Shown here: piece by piece, positions 18,734 to 28,900 of the stretch
Layout: every line of letters starts with the position of its first letter
Numbering within the stretch: the first letter of the stretch is position 1
Source: Acidobacteriota bacterium
GTDB lineage: Bacteria > Acidobacteriota > Blastocatellia > UBA7656
DNA: 47,102 bases
Direction: 5' to 3'
Assembly (NCBI GenBank): GCA_016201275.1
Contig: JACQDB010000131.1
Location: forward strand, 1 to 47,102
Made by a program: the position numbers and the translations under genes
The notes under the pieces: model-generated
Seen by the model: only the letters and a program-made list of their open reading frames with translations
Database searches by the model: none
Told to the model about the DNA's origin: nothing

Positions 18734-21700
18734 ATGGCAGTCTATACAACCCCTGCAATTCTGTCGCTAAAAGATGAGCGGCAACTCTTATTAAACATTC
18801 TTCGCAATGTGAAGGATGAGAATTTCTCCGGCCTCTCCGCCGAACAACATAGGCTGTGGTTATTACGTCAGCTTGATGCGGCGGTTCCGACGCACGTTTC
18901 CCTGGCAGTGCAGGTCAACGGGTTGCTGCACTTGGACCTGTTGGCACAGAGCGCCAACGAGGTTATCAAGCGGCATGAAATCTTGCGCTCGACCTTTGTA
19001 GACCTCGGCAAACGTCCAGCAAGAATCGTCGCGCCATCGGCAACCGTAAAACTGAACATTATCAATGCCGAGGAGTGGTCAGAAGAAGAAAGCCGACAAC
19101 AACTGTGCAGGGTTGCAGACCGCCAATCGCGAGAACTTTTTGATTTGCGCTCTGCGCCGCTTATGCGCCTCACGGTGATTGTTCACAGCGACAAACGGCA
19201 CACGCTCCTTTTGGTTATGCATGAGCTGGTCGCTGACGCGCTTTCCTTACAAATTTTTATCGAAGAGCTTTTGCAAATCTATGAAGCGCGATTGACCGCA
19301 CCACTCTCTTGGCTGCCCTTGTTGCCGGACGACTTCGGCACCCTCATACAGCGTGAGAATGAGTGGCTCAAGTCCACCGCCTGTGACCAACAATCGCGCT
19401 ATTGGCAGCAGACTCTCGCTGAAGTTCCGCCTTTACAACTGCCCACGGATTTTGCCAGACCGGCAATAAAAACTCACAACGGCGCGATTGAATCTTGTCA
19501 TCTGAAGGCTTCGACAGTCACAGCGTTGGAACAGATCGCTACCAACCGGAACACAACTTTGGAGGCGCTTTTTCTTGCTGCCTTCAATACGCTGTTATTC
19601 TGGCACTCAGGACAGCAAGATTTGGCTGTAGGGATGGAGGGCGAACGGTCCAGAAAACAGGGACTCGGTCCTTTGACCAATACTCTGGTCATTCGCACAA
19701 ACTTAGGCGCGGCGCAGACATTTTTGGATGTGATTGATCTTGTTTATCAGCAGGTAGAGGCTGCACAATTGCGCCAGCACATACCGTTTGCCAAACTGGT
19801 AACCGACCTGCAACCGGAACGCGATTTGAGCCGCACCCCTTTGTTTCAAGCGAAATTCGTCGCCGGTAAGCAGCCGTTTCAAGACATCAAACTACAAACC
19901 CTCGAACTGCGGGAACTGGATTTGCCCAAAGGCGACGGTCGCTTTGACCTCACGCTCTCTGTGATACTGGCAGACATCACGCGACTAACTTTCCACTACA
20001 ACAGCGATTTATTCCAGCCCGAAACCGTTCGCCGGATGCTCGGACATCTGCAATTGATCCTTGATAAGGTCGCCGAAGAGGCTTCGCAGCCGCTTGCCAA
20101 TTTGCTGATTCTGCCGGAAGCCGAGTGTCACCAGCTTGCCCTTGTATGGAATCAGACCGAACAGCCTTTTGCTTACGACCAGTGCATCCATCAACTCTTT
20201 GAAGCGCAGGTAGCACGCACCCCGAACGCAATTGCTATCGCTTGCGGCGAACAACAACTGACCTACAGAGAATTGAGCAGGCAATCCGACCGTCTGGCAA
20301 ATCGCCTGAAACGCTGCGGCATCAGACCGGAAGCGCGAATCGGTATCTGTCTGAGCCGTTCGCCGGAAACCGTGGTTGCTATTTTAGCTGTACTCAAAGC
20401 AGGCGCGGTCTATATTCCGCTTGACCCTGAATTTCCTCCTGAACGACTCGCTTTCATCTTGCGCGATGGCAAGGCACAAATGGTCTTAGCACGACGCGAA
20501 AGGAGCAACAATCTTCCAAACTCTGTAGCTGAAGTTCTGTTTCTTGATGATGAGACAGACGAGCAATGGGAGGCAGACAATGCAACTCCTGAGCAAATTA
20601 CTTCCGATAATTTGGCCTACATCATCTACACCTCCGGTTCAACAGGTCAACCCAAGGGCGTGGCGGTGACTCATCAAAGCGTGGTCAATAACCTGACCTG
20701 GCGTCAGGCTATGTGGCCGCTTTTTTCGACAGACCGAGTACTGCAAAATTACTCTTTCACTTTCGACCCGTCCGTGTGGACAACCTTTTGGCCTTTGCTA
20801 AACGGAGCCTGTGTCATTTTGCCGCGCTCGGAGAAATATTTTGATTCAAGGGCGCTGGCTCGTTTTCTGCTGGAAGAGGGCGTTACGGTCTATGGGGCAG
20901 CGCCAAGTCTGCACGCCGTACTTATGGATGAAAGTTCAACGCTTTCAGGCGCAGCGTTGCGATATGTCTTTAGCGGCGGCGAGAGTCTGGAGGCGGATTT
21001 ACAGGAGCGTCTACACAAAACGCTCAATGCACAAGTCTATAACGTCTATGGGCCTACGGAAGCGACGATAGATTGTACCTACTGGTTTAGCTCGCGAGAC
21101 GAAGCGGCAAAACGCGCGCCCATCGGCAGACCTATAGCAAACACGCAAATCTATCTATTGAATAAAAATTTTGATCTTTGCCCGACCGGTGCGCCTGGAG
21201 AAATTTTCATAGCGGGGCTGGGGTTGGCGCGTGGCTATGTAGAGAATCCCTGTTTGACAGCGGAAAAATTTCTCCCCAATCCATTCAGCCTCAAGCCCGG
21301 CGCGCGTATGTATCGCACGGGAGACCTTGGCAAACAAAATTCTGAAGGCGTACTTGAATTTGTCGGGCGCGCGGATGAGCAGGTTAAACTACGTGGTTTC
21401 CGCATAGAGTTGGGTGAAATCGAAGGCGCTTTGCTGCTTCACCCTGCGGTTCGAGAAGCCGCTGTAAGCGTGACTCCTACACAGAGCGGCGAGCCGAGTC
21501 TTACCGCTTATATGAGTTTTGAGGCTTCCGAGAGTGCGCCTTCGCCCGATGAACTGAAAGCTTTTCTCAAACAACGACTGCCCGTTTATATGTTGCCAGA
21601 CCTGTTCATAGGGCTAGCCGCTTTGCCCAGAACCGCGAACGGAAAAATTGACCGGCGGGCACTGCCGCAACCTGTCGAGACGCCAGCCGATTCGGCGAGT

Positions 21701-23188
21701 GCAGTGGTTGCGCCACGCACGCCGCTTGAAGCCGAGATTGCCCACATCGTTGGTCTTGTGCTGGGACTCGATCACGTCTGTGTGGAGACCGACTTGTTTA
21801 CTCTCGGATGCAATTCCCTGCTGATGGCGAGAATCGCTTCGCGGCTGTCGAATACCTATCAAATGAATATGCCTGTACCGCAAATTTTCAAAGACCCGAC
21901 CATTGCCGGGCTGGCAAAATTCATTGAACAATATTTACGCACAGGTCAGCGAGGCGTCGTTCCTCCCTGGACTTTCGAACAACTGGAAGCAGAAGCCGCT
22001 CTTGATCCAGCGCTCACTGCCGAAGGCTTGCCGCACGCCGACTACTGTTCGCCGAATAACTTCTTTTTGACCGGCGTCACCGGCTATCTGGGGGTCTTTC
22101 TGTTGGAGCAACTTCTTCTGGAAACCAACGCGGATGCCTACTGTCTGGTGCGCGCCAATGATGTGGCTGATGGGCACCGGCGCATTCAGGAAACCATGGC
22201 GCATTATCACATCTGGAACGAAGCTTTCCGTCAGCGCATCCATCCAGTGGTTGGTGATCTGGCAAAGCCGCTTTTCGGTTTGTCGGCGCTAGAGTTTGCC
22301 GAACTTGCCGAAACCGTAGATGTCATCTATCACTGCGGCGCACTGGTCAACTTTGTTTACCCGTATTCCGCTTTGAAGCCTGCCAATGTTCAGGGTACGC
22401 AAGAAGTGATTCGTCTTGCCTGTAGCGAAAAGCTTAAAGCCATCCACTACACTTCAACGGTTGATGTATTGTTGGCAACGCATACCCAGAGACCTTTTCT
22501 GGAAAACGATGAGCCGATTATCAACCCTGCGGAAATTCCCGATGGTTATGCGCGCAGTAAATGGGTAAGCGAGCGGTTGCTGCTGAAGGCGCGTTCCAGA
22601 GGCGTACCGGTTTGCGTTTACAGACCGGGACTGGTTATGGGGCATACCCGAACCGGAGCCACACAGACGAACGATTATTTGCTGGTCGGGCTAAAAGGGT
22701 ACATAGATTTGGGGGTTCTGCCGGAGCCGCAAATCATGATTGATTTTGTCAGCGTGGATTACGTCGCCAAAGTTATGGCGTATTTGTCCAGACAGCCTGC
22801 TTCATTCGGCAAGTATTTCCATATATGGAACCCTGAGCCAGTGCACATGAGCAAGTCTTACGAATGGATTCAATCTTTCGGCTACGGCTTGAAAGTCGTT
22901 CCCAGAAATGTGCTTCTCGAAAGCATCAGCAAAGTGGATGCTTCCAATGCCATGTACCCATTCATTGCCGGATTTCAGATGCAGGAAGATGACCCGCCTC
23001 CGGCTGGCGGCGCACTGTCGCATAGTCCGTCAACCATTGCTGCAATTGATACCTACAGCGAATGCCTCAATACCTTTCAAGGCGTTGCAGGATCAGGCAT
23101 TGAATGTCCGCCGTTGAGCGAGGAGATGGCGCATCTGTGCTTTTCCTATCTGGCAAGCATAGGCTTTTTGCCTCAGCCGACGAATTGA
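18734..23188 (+). CDS. Nonribosomal peptide synthetase, C(variant)-A-PCP-thioester reductase
   Basis: The protein has 1484 residues. The ATG at 18734 is preceded by AGAGGA at good spacing; an upstream TTG at 18677 lacks one. The C domain has a damaged active site: HHxxxDG reads HELVADA (residues 163-169), with Glu164 in place of the catalytic second His. The A domain is canonical (YTSGSTGQPKG near 632, YGPTEAT, YRTGDLG, NGKIDRRALP), with by-eye code D-P-W-A-F-G-V-I-D that I do not recognise. The PCP Ser1028 lies in an unusual LGCNSL. The C-terminal ~400 residues are an NAD(P)H thioester reductase of the SDR type: TGVTGYLG near 1112 and YARSK near 1272. This domain reductively frees the chain as aldehyde or alcohol, making this the likely terminal module although two further biosynthetic genes follow. 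Confidence 0.95.
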   Translation: MAVYTTPAILSLKDERQLLLNILRNVKDENFSGLSAEQHRLWLLRQLDAAVPTHVSLAVQVNGLLHLDLLAQSANEVIKRHEILRSTFVDLGKRPARIVAPSATVKLNIINAEEWSEEESRQQLCRVADRQSRELFDLRSAPLMRLTVIVHSDKRHTLLLVMHELVADALSLQIFIEELLQIYEARLTAPLSWLPLLPDDFGTLIQRENEWLKSTACDQQSRYWQQTLAEVPPLQLPTDFARPAIKTHNGAIESCHLKASTVTALEQIATNRNTTLEALFLAAFNTLLFWHSGQQDLAVGMEGERSRKQGLGPLTNTLVIRTNLGAAQTFLDVIDLVYQQVEAAQLRQHIPFAKLVTDLQPERDLSRTPLFQAKFVAGKQPFQDIKLQTLELRELDLPKGDGRFDLTLSVILADITRLTFHYNSDLFQPETVRRMLGHLQLILDKVAEEASQPLANLLILPEAECHQLALVWNQTEQPFAYDQCIHQLFEAQVARTPNAIAIACGEQQLTYRELSRQSDRLANRLKRCGIRPEARIGICLSRSPETVVAILAVLKAGAVYIPLDPEFPPERLAFILRDGKAQMVLARRERSNNLPNSVAEVLFLDDETDEQWEADNATPEQITSDNLAYIIYTSGSTGQPKGVAVTHQSVVNNLTWRQAMWPLFSTDRVLQNYSFTFDPSVWTTFWPLLNGACVILPRSEKYFDSRALARFLLEEGVTVYGAAPSLHAVLMDESSTLSGAALRYVFSGGESLEADLQERLHKTLNAQVYNVYGPTEATIDCTYWFSSRDEAAKRAPIGRPIANTQIYLLNKNFDLCPTGAPGEIFIAGLGLARGYVENPCLTAEKFLPNPFSLKPGARMYRTGDLGKQNSEGVLEFVGRADEQVKLRGFRIELGEIEGALLLHPAVREAAVSVTPTQSGEPSLTAYMSFEASESAPSPDELKAFLKQRLPVYMLPDLFIGLAALPRTANGKIDRRALPQPVETPADSASAVVAPRTPLEAEIAHIVGLVLGLDHVCVETDLFTLGCNSLLMARIASRLSNTYQMNMPVPQIFKDPTIAGLAKFIEQYLRTGQRGVVPPWTFEQLEAEAALDPALTAEGLPHADYCSPNNFFLTGVTGYLGVFLLEQLLLETNADAYCLVRANDVADGHRRIQETMAHYHIWNEAFRQRIHPVVGDLAKPLFGLSALEFAELAETVDVIYHCGALVNFVYPYSALKPANVQGTQEVIRLACSEKLKAIHYTSTVDVLLATHTQRPFLENDEPIINPAEIPDGYARSKWVSERLLLKARSRGVPVCVYRPGLVMGHTRTGATQTNDYLLVGLKGYIDLGVLPEPQIMIDFVSVDYVAKVMAYLSRQPASFGKYFHIWNPEPVHMSKSYEWIQSFGYGLKVVPRNVLLESISKVDASNAMYPFIAGFQMQEDDPPPAGGALSHSPSTIAAIDTYSECLNTFQGVAGSGIECPPLSEEMAHLCFSYLASIGFLPQPTN

Positions 23189-23196
23189 TTTTGATT

Positions 23197-25848
23197 ATGC
23201 AGCCCCTTATCGCAAAAAATGATTTGCAGGATAATCGCTTAGGCGATTTCGCTAACGCCAAAGCGCCATCGGCGTTGCCTGAGCATTTGATTCAACTGTT
23301 CGGCGAGTGGCGTGTGTGGCGCTGTGTGGTCTTGCGCGGAGCCGGTTTTGCCGCCTCGCAGGTGCTCAAACTGGCGGCTCCCGAATGCGCCAGAGCTGCC
23401 GATAATCTCATCAAAGCTCAGGAAGAGCGCGAAGATAGTTGTCAACAGCTTTTGCAGAATCTGAGAGTCGAACTCGACACTGTAAGGCTTCAACAACCGG
23501 CAGACGAAACCGCCAGACGCGCCCTTTTAAACAAAGCTTTACGGGATGTGAAAAGAGGCAAGCTGCCCAAGCTTTCTGGTTTTTCAGCCAACACGCAGGA
23601 CGCTTTGAGCCGTTTGTGCAAGGCAGATTTACTGCTTGAGCCAGCACGTAAAACCTTCCGCCAACGATTTGCGGAAGGATCGGCAAACACCTTGAAAGAA
23701 TTGGTCGCGACCGCCGCTTCAGAGCCTTTCCGCGAGGCTGTGCTGTGGCAAAATCGCCGCGCTGTGCATAGTGGTCTGGATGCTTTGTTGAGAGAAGCGG
23801 CAGACAAGCAGCAGCGCGGTAGCAAACAACGCCAGCACGAAGAGTTAGTCGCCAGCTATCTGCAACGCTATACGGTCAAGAATGATACCATAGGCTTTTT
23901 TGGACCTGTGGGGTGGGCACGTTTTGTTGACGATGAGGAGTTGATTGTCTGTCGTCCGGGCAGTCGTTTTGTGCAAAAGCGCGAGGTCTATTTTGAAGGT
24001 TGGGCGATTGACAAAGTTGCGGAAACGCTGGCTCAAAATGAAGCCTTGCGCCCTTGGGCGGTGCCGCGCTTAATGCCGTTTCTGCATCTTGACGGCGTCA
24101 GGCTTTATATTCCTTTGCAAAAGCCTTTGCCCATCACGGCGCAGCAATCTGCGGTTTTGCAAGCTTGTGATGGTGAGCAAACGGCAGAGCAACTGGCTGA
24201 CCGCCTATTGCAAAACCATGCACTCGGCTTCAGGAGACGCGAAGAAATTTATCATCTGCTGGAAGCGCTCAATGGCAAAGGGCTGATTGCCTGGACTATC
24301 GAAGTGCCGTTGGTCTTGCGTCCCGACCAACGGCTGCGCCGTATCATTGAAGGCATCACAGACCACAAGCTTCGCCAGCCAATCCTCGAAATTCTTGACG
24401 AATTGGAAGCGGGTCGTGCCGCCGTCGCCGGTGCGGCTGGCGATTGCGAAAGCCTCAATCGTGCCCTCGGAAATCTCGATGAAATCTTCACCAGGGTGAC
24501 TGGCTCAGCCCCTTTAAAACCCGGCGGAGAAGGAAAAACTTACTCGTCGCGGACGCTGGTTTACGAAGATTGTCGCAGAGATATAGAGGTGGAAATCGGC
24601 ACAGAGTTTTTGCGCGCTCTCGGTGAACCGCTGTCTCTGTTACTGACGAGCGCACGCTGGCTGACCTACGAACTAGCCGCTCGAATGAGGAAAATTTTCA
24701 AACAGCTTTATGAAAATCTGGCGCACAAGAGCGGCTCGGCAACCATCGAAGCGGTCAATTTCTGGTATAACCTGGTGCCGATTTTGTTTGAAGGCAAACA
24801 ATCTCCGGTTGATCCACTGGTGCCGATTTTGCAGCAGCGCTGGGCAGATATTCTAGAACTTCCCCAAGCCGATTGCCGTCGTTTGCATTACCACTCTGAA
24901 GAACTGCGTGAGCGCGTTGCGGCAGCCTTTGCCGCCCCGGCTCCGGGCTGGGCTTCGGCTCGTTACCACAGCCCTGACGTGATGATTGCAGCGGCGGATT
25001 TGGCAGCGCTTGAGCGCGGCGATTACCAGTTGGTGTTGGGCGAGATACACTTGGGCATCAATACCGCGGCAGCGAATTTATTTGTGGCACAGCACTCGTC
25101 GCCAGAAGATTTTCAAAAATTTTATGCAGCCGATTTCCCTGAGCCGCGAGTCATCGCCATCGTGCCGAAATCCTGGCCGCAAGCCACCACCAGAACCCAG
25201 ACCCTGATCGCCAATCCGCAGGATTATTTGTTGATGGTGACGCAGGATTCTCTGGGCGCACCCAAGTCTCAGGCGCTCAACATCGGTTCACTGGTCATCG
25301 AGCCAGAGGGCGATGGTTTAGTGATTCGGACACGGGATGGGCGGCTGAATTTCGATCTCATTGAAGCTTTCGGAGATGTTCTCTCGATGTTGGTGGTCAA
25401 CTCCTTCAAACTTCTGCGCCCCCAAAGCCACACCCCGCGCATCACCTTTGACCGCTTAGTAGTGAGCCGCGAAAGTTGGAACTTCACCCCCGAAGATGCC
25501 TATTTTGCCTGGGAGAAAACCGACCTAGAGCGCTTTATAGAAGCCCGACGCTGGCGGCTGGAAAAAGCCATGCCGAGATTTATTTTCTATAAATCTCCCA
25601 TCGAAGCCAAACCTTCTTACGTTGATTTTGACAGCCCCATCGGTTTAGAGATGTTTGCCCGTTCGATCCGGCGTCTGGCTGACAAGGGCGCTTCCAATTC
25701 GACAATTTCGGCTTCAGAGATGCTACCTGGGGCGGAGCAAAACTGGTTGCGCGACCACAAGGGCACGACCTTTACCAGTGAACTTCGCATTATCGCAGTT
25801 GACCCGGCGAGGAAATTCCCAAGTTCAGAAAAGTGCGCCATTGTGTGA
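23197..25848 (+). CDS. LanB-like (lantibiotic dehydratase N-terminal family) protein
   Basis: The protein has about 883 residues. I place the start at the ATG at 23197, 8 bp after the NRPS stop; an in-frame ATG at 23104 would overlap the NRPS by 85 bp and adds residues with no family match. Family signatures of the LanB glutamylation domain (PF04738-like) are visible: a WxxWRxVxLRGAGF-like N-terminus, FREAVLWQNRRAV near residue 178, and RYTVKNDTIGFFGPVGW near 225. Known LanB proteins use glutamyl-tRNA to modify Ser/Thr of precursor peptides, and small LanB relatives (PEARLs) attach amino acids from aminoacyl-tRNA to a peptide C-terminus. I see no clear C-terminal elimination domain. No precursor peptide, cyclase or peptidase gene is nearby; it sits between two NRPS genes. 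Acting on the NRPS/PKS product is an inference. Confidence 0.8.
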   Translation: MQPLIAKNDLQDNRLGDFANAKAPSALPEHLIQLFGEWRVWRCVVLRGAGFAASQVLKLAAPECARAADNLIKAQEEREDSCQQLLQNLRVELDTVRLQQPADETARRALLNKALRDVKRGKLPKLSGFSANTQDALSRLCKADLLLEPARKTFRQRFAEGSANTLKELVATAASEPFREAVLWQNRRAVHSGLDALLREAADKQQRGSKQRQHEELVASYLQRYTVKNDTIGFFGPVGWARFVDDEELIVCRPGSRFVQKREVYFEGWAIDKVAETLAQNEALRPWAVPRLMPFLHLDGVRLYIPLQKPLPITAQQSAVLQACDGEQTAEQLADRLLQNHALGFRRREEIYHLLEALNGKGLIAWTIEVPLVLRPDQRLRRIIEGITDHKLRQPILEILDELEAGRAAVAGAAGDCESLNRALGNLDEIFTRVTGSAPLKPGGEGKTYSSRTLVYEDCRRDIEVEIGTEFLRALGEPLSLLLTSARWLTYELAARMRKIFKQLYENLAHKSGSATIEAVNFWYNLVPILFEGKQSPVDPLVPILQQRWADILELPQADCRRLHYHSEELRERVAAAFAAPAPGWASARYHSPDVMIAAADLAALERGDYQLVLGEIHLGINTAAANLFVAQHSSPEDFQKFYAADFPEPRVIAIVPKSWPQATTRTQTLIANPQDYLLMVTQDSLGAPKSQALNIGSLVIEPEGDGLVIRTRDGRLNFDLIEAFGDVLSMLVVNSFKLLRPQSHTPRITFDRLVVSRESWNFTPEDAYFAWEKTDLERFIEARRWRLEKAMPRFIFYKSPIEAKPSYVDFDSPIGLEMFARSIRRLADKGASNSTISASEMLPGAEQNWLRDHKGTTFTSELRIIAVDPARKFPSSEKCAIV

Positions 25849-25917
25849 CCCCTGCGACCAGCGATTGGCGGCATCTGGTTATGCCACGAAAACTTGCTGA
25901 CAGTCGCACCCTTGGCG

Positions 25918-25937
25918 ACAGGCTTTTACAAGCCTGT
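25918..25937 (+). other. Intergenic hairpin upstream of NRPS gene
   Basis: An exact 8-bp stem (ACAGGCTT/AAGCCTGT) with a 4-base loop lies between the LanB-like and the next NRPS gene. There is no T-run directly after it, so an mRNA processing or stability element is as likely as an attenuator. Confidence 0.4.
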
Positions 25938-25991
25938 GCCTGCATACCAGCGTTTTTTCGTCTGTCAAAATAAAGGAGAGTGCAAGTAGTT

Positions 25992-28900
25992 TTGGAATTC
26001 TTATCGAAAGAGAAGCGGCAGTTACTGGCTCAAACTCTAAATCAAGCGCGGCCTGTGCGCCATTCCTCTGTTGGGCGACGCGAGTCGTTGGCTCCTGCGC
26101 CGCTTTCTTTTGCTCAGCAGCGGCTGTGGTTTCTTCACCACCTCGATCCCAGCAAAGGGCACTGTAACACTCCGGTTGCGATCAAACTGACGGGCGCTTT
26201 GGAAGTTGAGGTTTTCAGGCGAACGCTGTTGGAGGTGGTCAGGCGTCAGGAAAGTTTTCGGACGACCTTTCCATTGCAAAACGGCGAGCCTGTGCAGGTC
26301 ATCTCAACGCAAGCCACTATGGATTTTCAGGTGCGGGATTTATCTGACTTGGCGGCTGCCGAGCGTGAGCCTGCTGCCAAGGCAATTTTGCACGAAGAGT
26401 CGCTCAAGCCCTTTGATATTGCCAAAGAGTTCTGTGTGCGTTTTCGACTTCTGCGGCTTGAGGAAAACCTGCACTGGCTGGTGCTGGTTGCTCATCATAT
26501 GGTGTTTGACACTTGGTCAATGGGAGTTTTCAGTCGCGAGATGTCGGCGATTTATGGAGCCTTGCGCGAAGGGCGGCGTGCCACCTTGCCCGAACTGGAA
26601 ATTCAATATGCTGATTTCGCCTGTTGGGAGAAACAGGCTGAAGAGGAAGGCAGACTGGCAAGACAACTGGCTTATTGGAAAACCAAGTTGCAAGGCGCTC
26701 CGGAAATGCTGCCGTTGCCACTTGACCGACCCAGAAAACCCTTTCAAGGAAGTCGCGGGAAAAGCGAACCGTTTCTTTTCGGCGAGTCGGTGTCGAATGC
26801 TGTTCAGGCGCTGGGCCAACAGGAACGCTCCAGTATCTTCATGATCCTGCTTGCCGCTTTTGCGATTCTGCTACATCGCTATGGCGGCGGTTCTGACCTC
26901 GTCATTAGCTCGGCGGTCGGTAATCGCAAACTGTCTGGCACTGACGGACTCATCGGCTGTTTTATGAACACCCTGCTGTTTAGAGTGCAACTGGCGGGCG
27001 ATCAGAGCTTCCGTGACTTGCTACAGCAAATCCGCGAGGACGGTTTGGCAGCTCACGAACACAGCGATGTGCCTTTTGAACAGGTTGTTGCGGCGCTCAA
27101 TCCCAAACGCAACCCCAACTATAGCCCTTACTCTCAGGTCATGCTGATCAACCAGAATGCCGAATTGCCGGTTTTCAACGGTTCCGGCATCACTATCGAG
27201 CGCCTGCCGACCGCTGACCGTTTCGTTTCTCAACAGGATTTGACCATTCATGTGCGTGTCCTCAAGGGTCGTCTGCAAGGACTGGTGGAATATAATTCAG
27301 ACATCTTTGACCAATCAACGATTCAACGCTTGCTGAACCATTTTGAGCAACTGCTCACTTTCGCAGTAAGCCATCTCGACCTGCCCATTTCGCAATTGAA
27401 TGTGCTGACGCCGCTTGAGCTTGAGCAGGTAAAGAGCCAGTCCTGTAAAGCCGGGAAACCGCCTCTGCATACAGGCTTTTTGCATAAAGAATTTGAACAA
27501 CAGGCAGAGCGTACCCCGGACAGCATTGCTGTCACCTGTGAAGGCAAGCAACTCACTTACACAGAACTGAACCATCGCGCCAATCAACTGGCACAGCATC
27601 TGCAAAAACTCGGAGCGAAACCTGAGCAGCGCGTGGCAATATGCCTTCGGCGTTCCCCTGAACTGGTGACGGCTCTGCTTGGCACACTCAAATCCGGTGC
27701 GGTTGGTGTGGTGCTAGATACGGATCTGCCGCGCCCGCGTCTGCGAGCGATTTTCAGAGAGACCGCGCCGATTGCTGTGATAACGGAAAGTCAGTTGGTT
27801 GAAACTCTCGACTTGCACAATCAACTCACTTTTTGTATGGACTCGGATTGGTCAGCGCTTGAGGCTGGCGGCACACAGAATCTGAACCTGGCACTTGCGG
27901 GGGACAATCTTTCGTTTATTTTGTACACCGCCGGAACCACAGGCAATCCCAAGCCTGTGATGTTGCCGCACAAGGCCACGGCGGAAGCCGTATATTGGCT
28001 GGCAGCAGCCCTTGGTTTGCACAAAACCAACGCCCAGGAGGTCTTTGCAACCCACGAATCAGGGTACGCCGCCCTTGCCTTATTTGCGCCACTGACCACC
28101 GGAGGCAACCTGGCAATCTTCTCAAATGAAACTTCAAGTGATGGTCACCTTTTACTCCACAGCGCCAAGCAGGCAGGGGTGACAACTATGTTTGCTGCGC
28201 CCTTGAGTTGGCGCAAATTGCTCGACAGCGGTGAAGCCATCCCGGAGGGTCTGAAAGTCCTTTGCGGCGGCGAGCCACTGACACAAGAACTTGCCACAGA
28301 CTTACTTGCCCAAGGCGCTCAGGTGTGGAATCTTTATGGCGCTGTCGAATCCCTGTTCTGGCCTATGATGAAACCCATCACTGCGGGCGAGAAGGTGAGG
28401 ATTGGCTCTGCCATTGCGAATACCTGCGCTTTTGGGCTTGACCCATACGCGCAACTTGCGCCAATCGGTGTGCCTTGCGAACTTTTCATAGGCGGCAACC
28501 ATCTGGCGAGGGGCTATCTGAACAGGCCGGAACTTACTGCCGAGCGTTTCTTGCCGAACCCCTTGGCAGACGAACCCGGTGCGCGTCTCTACAAAACCGG
28601 CGATAGGGTTCGCTACTTAGCCGAGCGCCAGTTAGATTTCCTACATCGCGCTGACCAACAGGTTTTGTTTCAGGGTGTGCCGGTTAGACTTGGAGAAATC
28701 GAAGCGGCGCTGTGTCATCATTCTGCCGTTAGTCAGGCCGTTGTCACAGTGCGCGCGACGGCTCAGGGCAACAAAGTTCTAGTCGCTTACGTAGTGCCAC
28801 GCCGCAATCTCGTTGACGCGAGCGCTATGGCAAAGCTATCGCCTCAGGATTTGGAAGAGTTTCTCAAAATGCAATTGCCTGACTACCTGGTGCCTGCGGC

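Noticed and set aside
23104-23196. Longer start for the LanB-like protein
   Set aside because: Would overlap the thioester reductase end by 85 bp and adds residues without family similarity; the ATG at 23197 fits better.
25849-25991. Search for a RiPP precursor peptide next to the LanB-like gene
   Set aside because: No short frame with a start signal and Ser/Thr/Cys-rich core is present in the gap.
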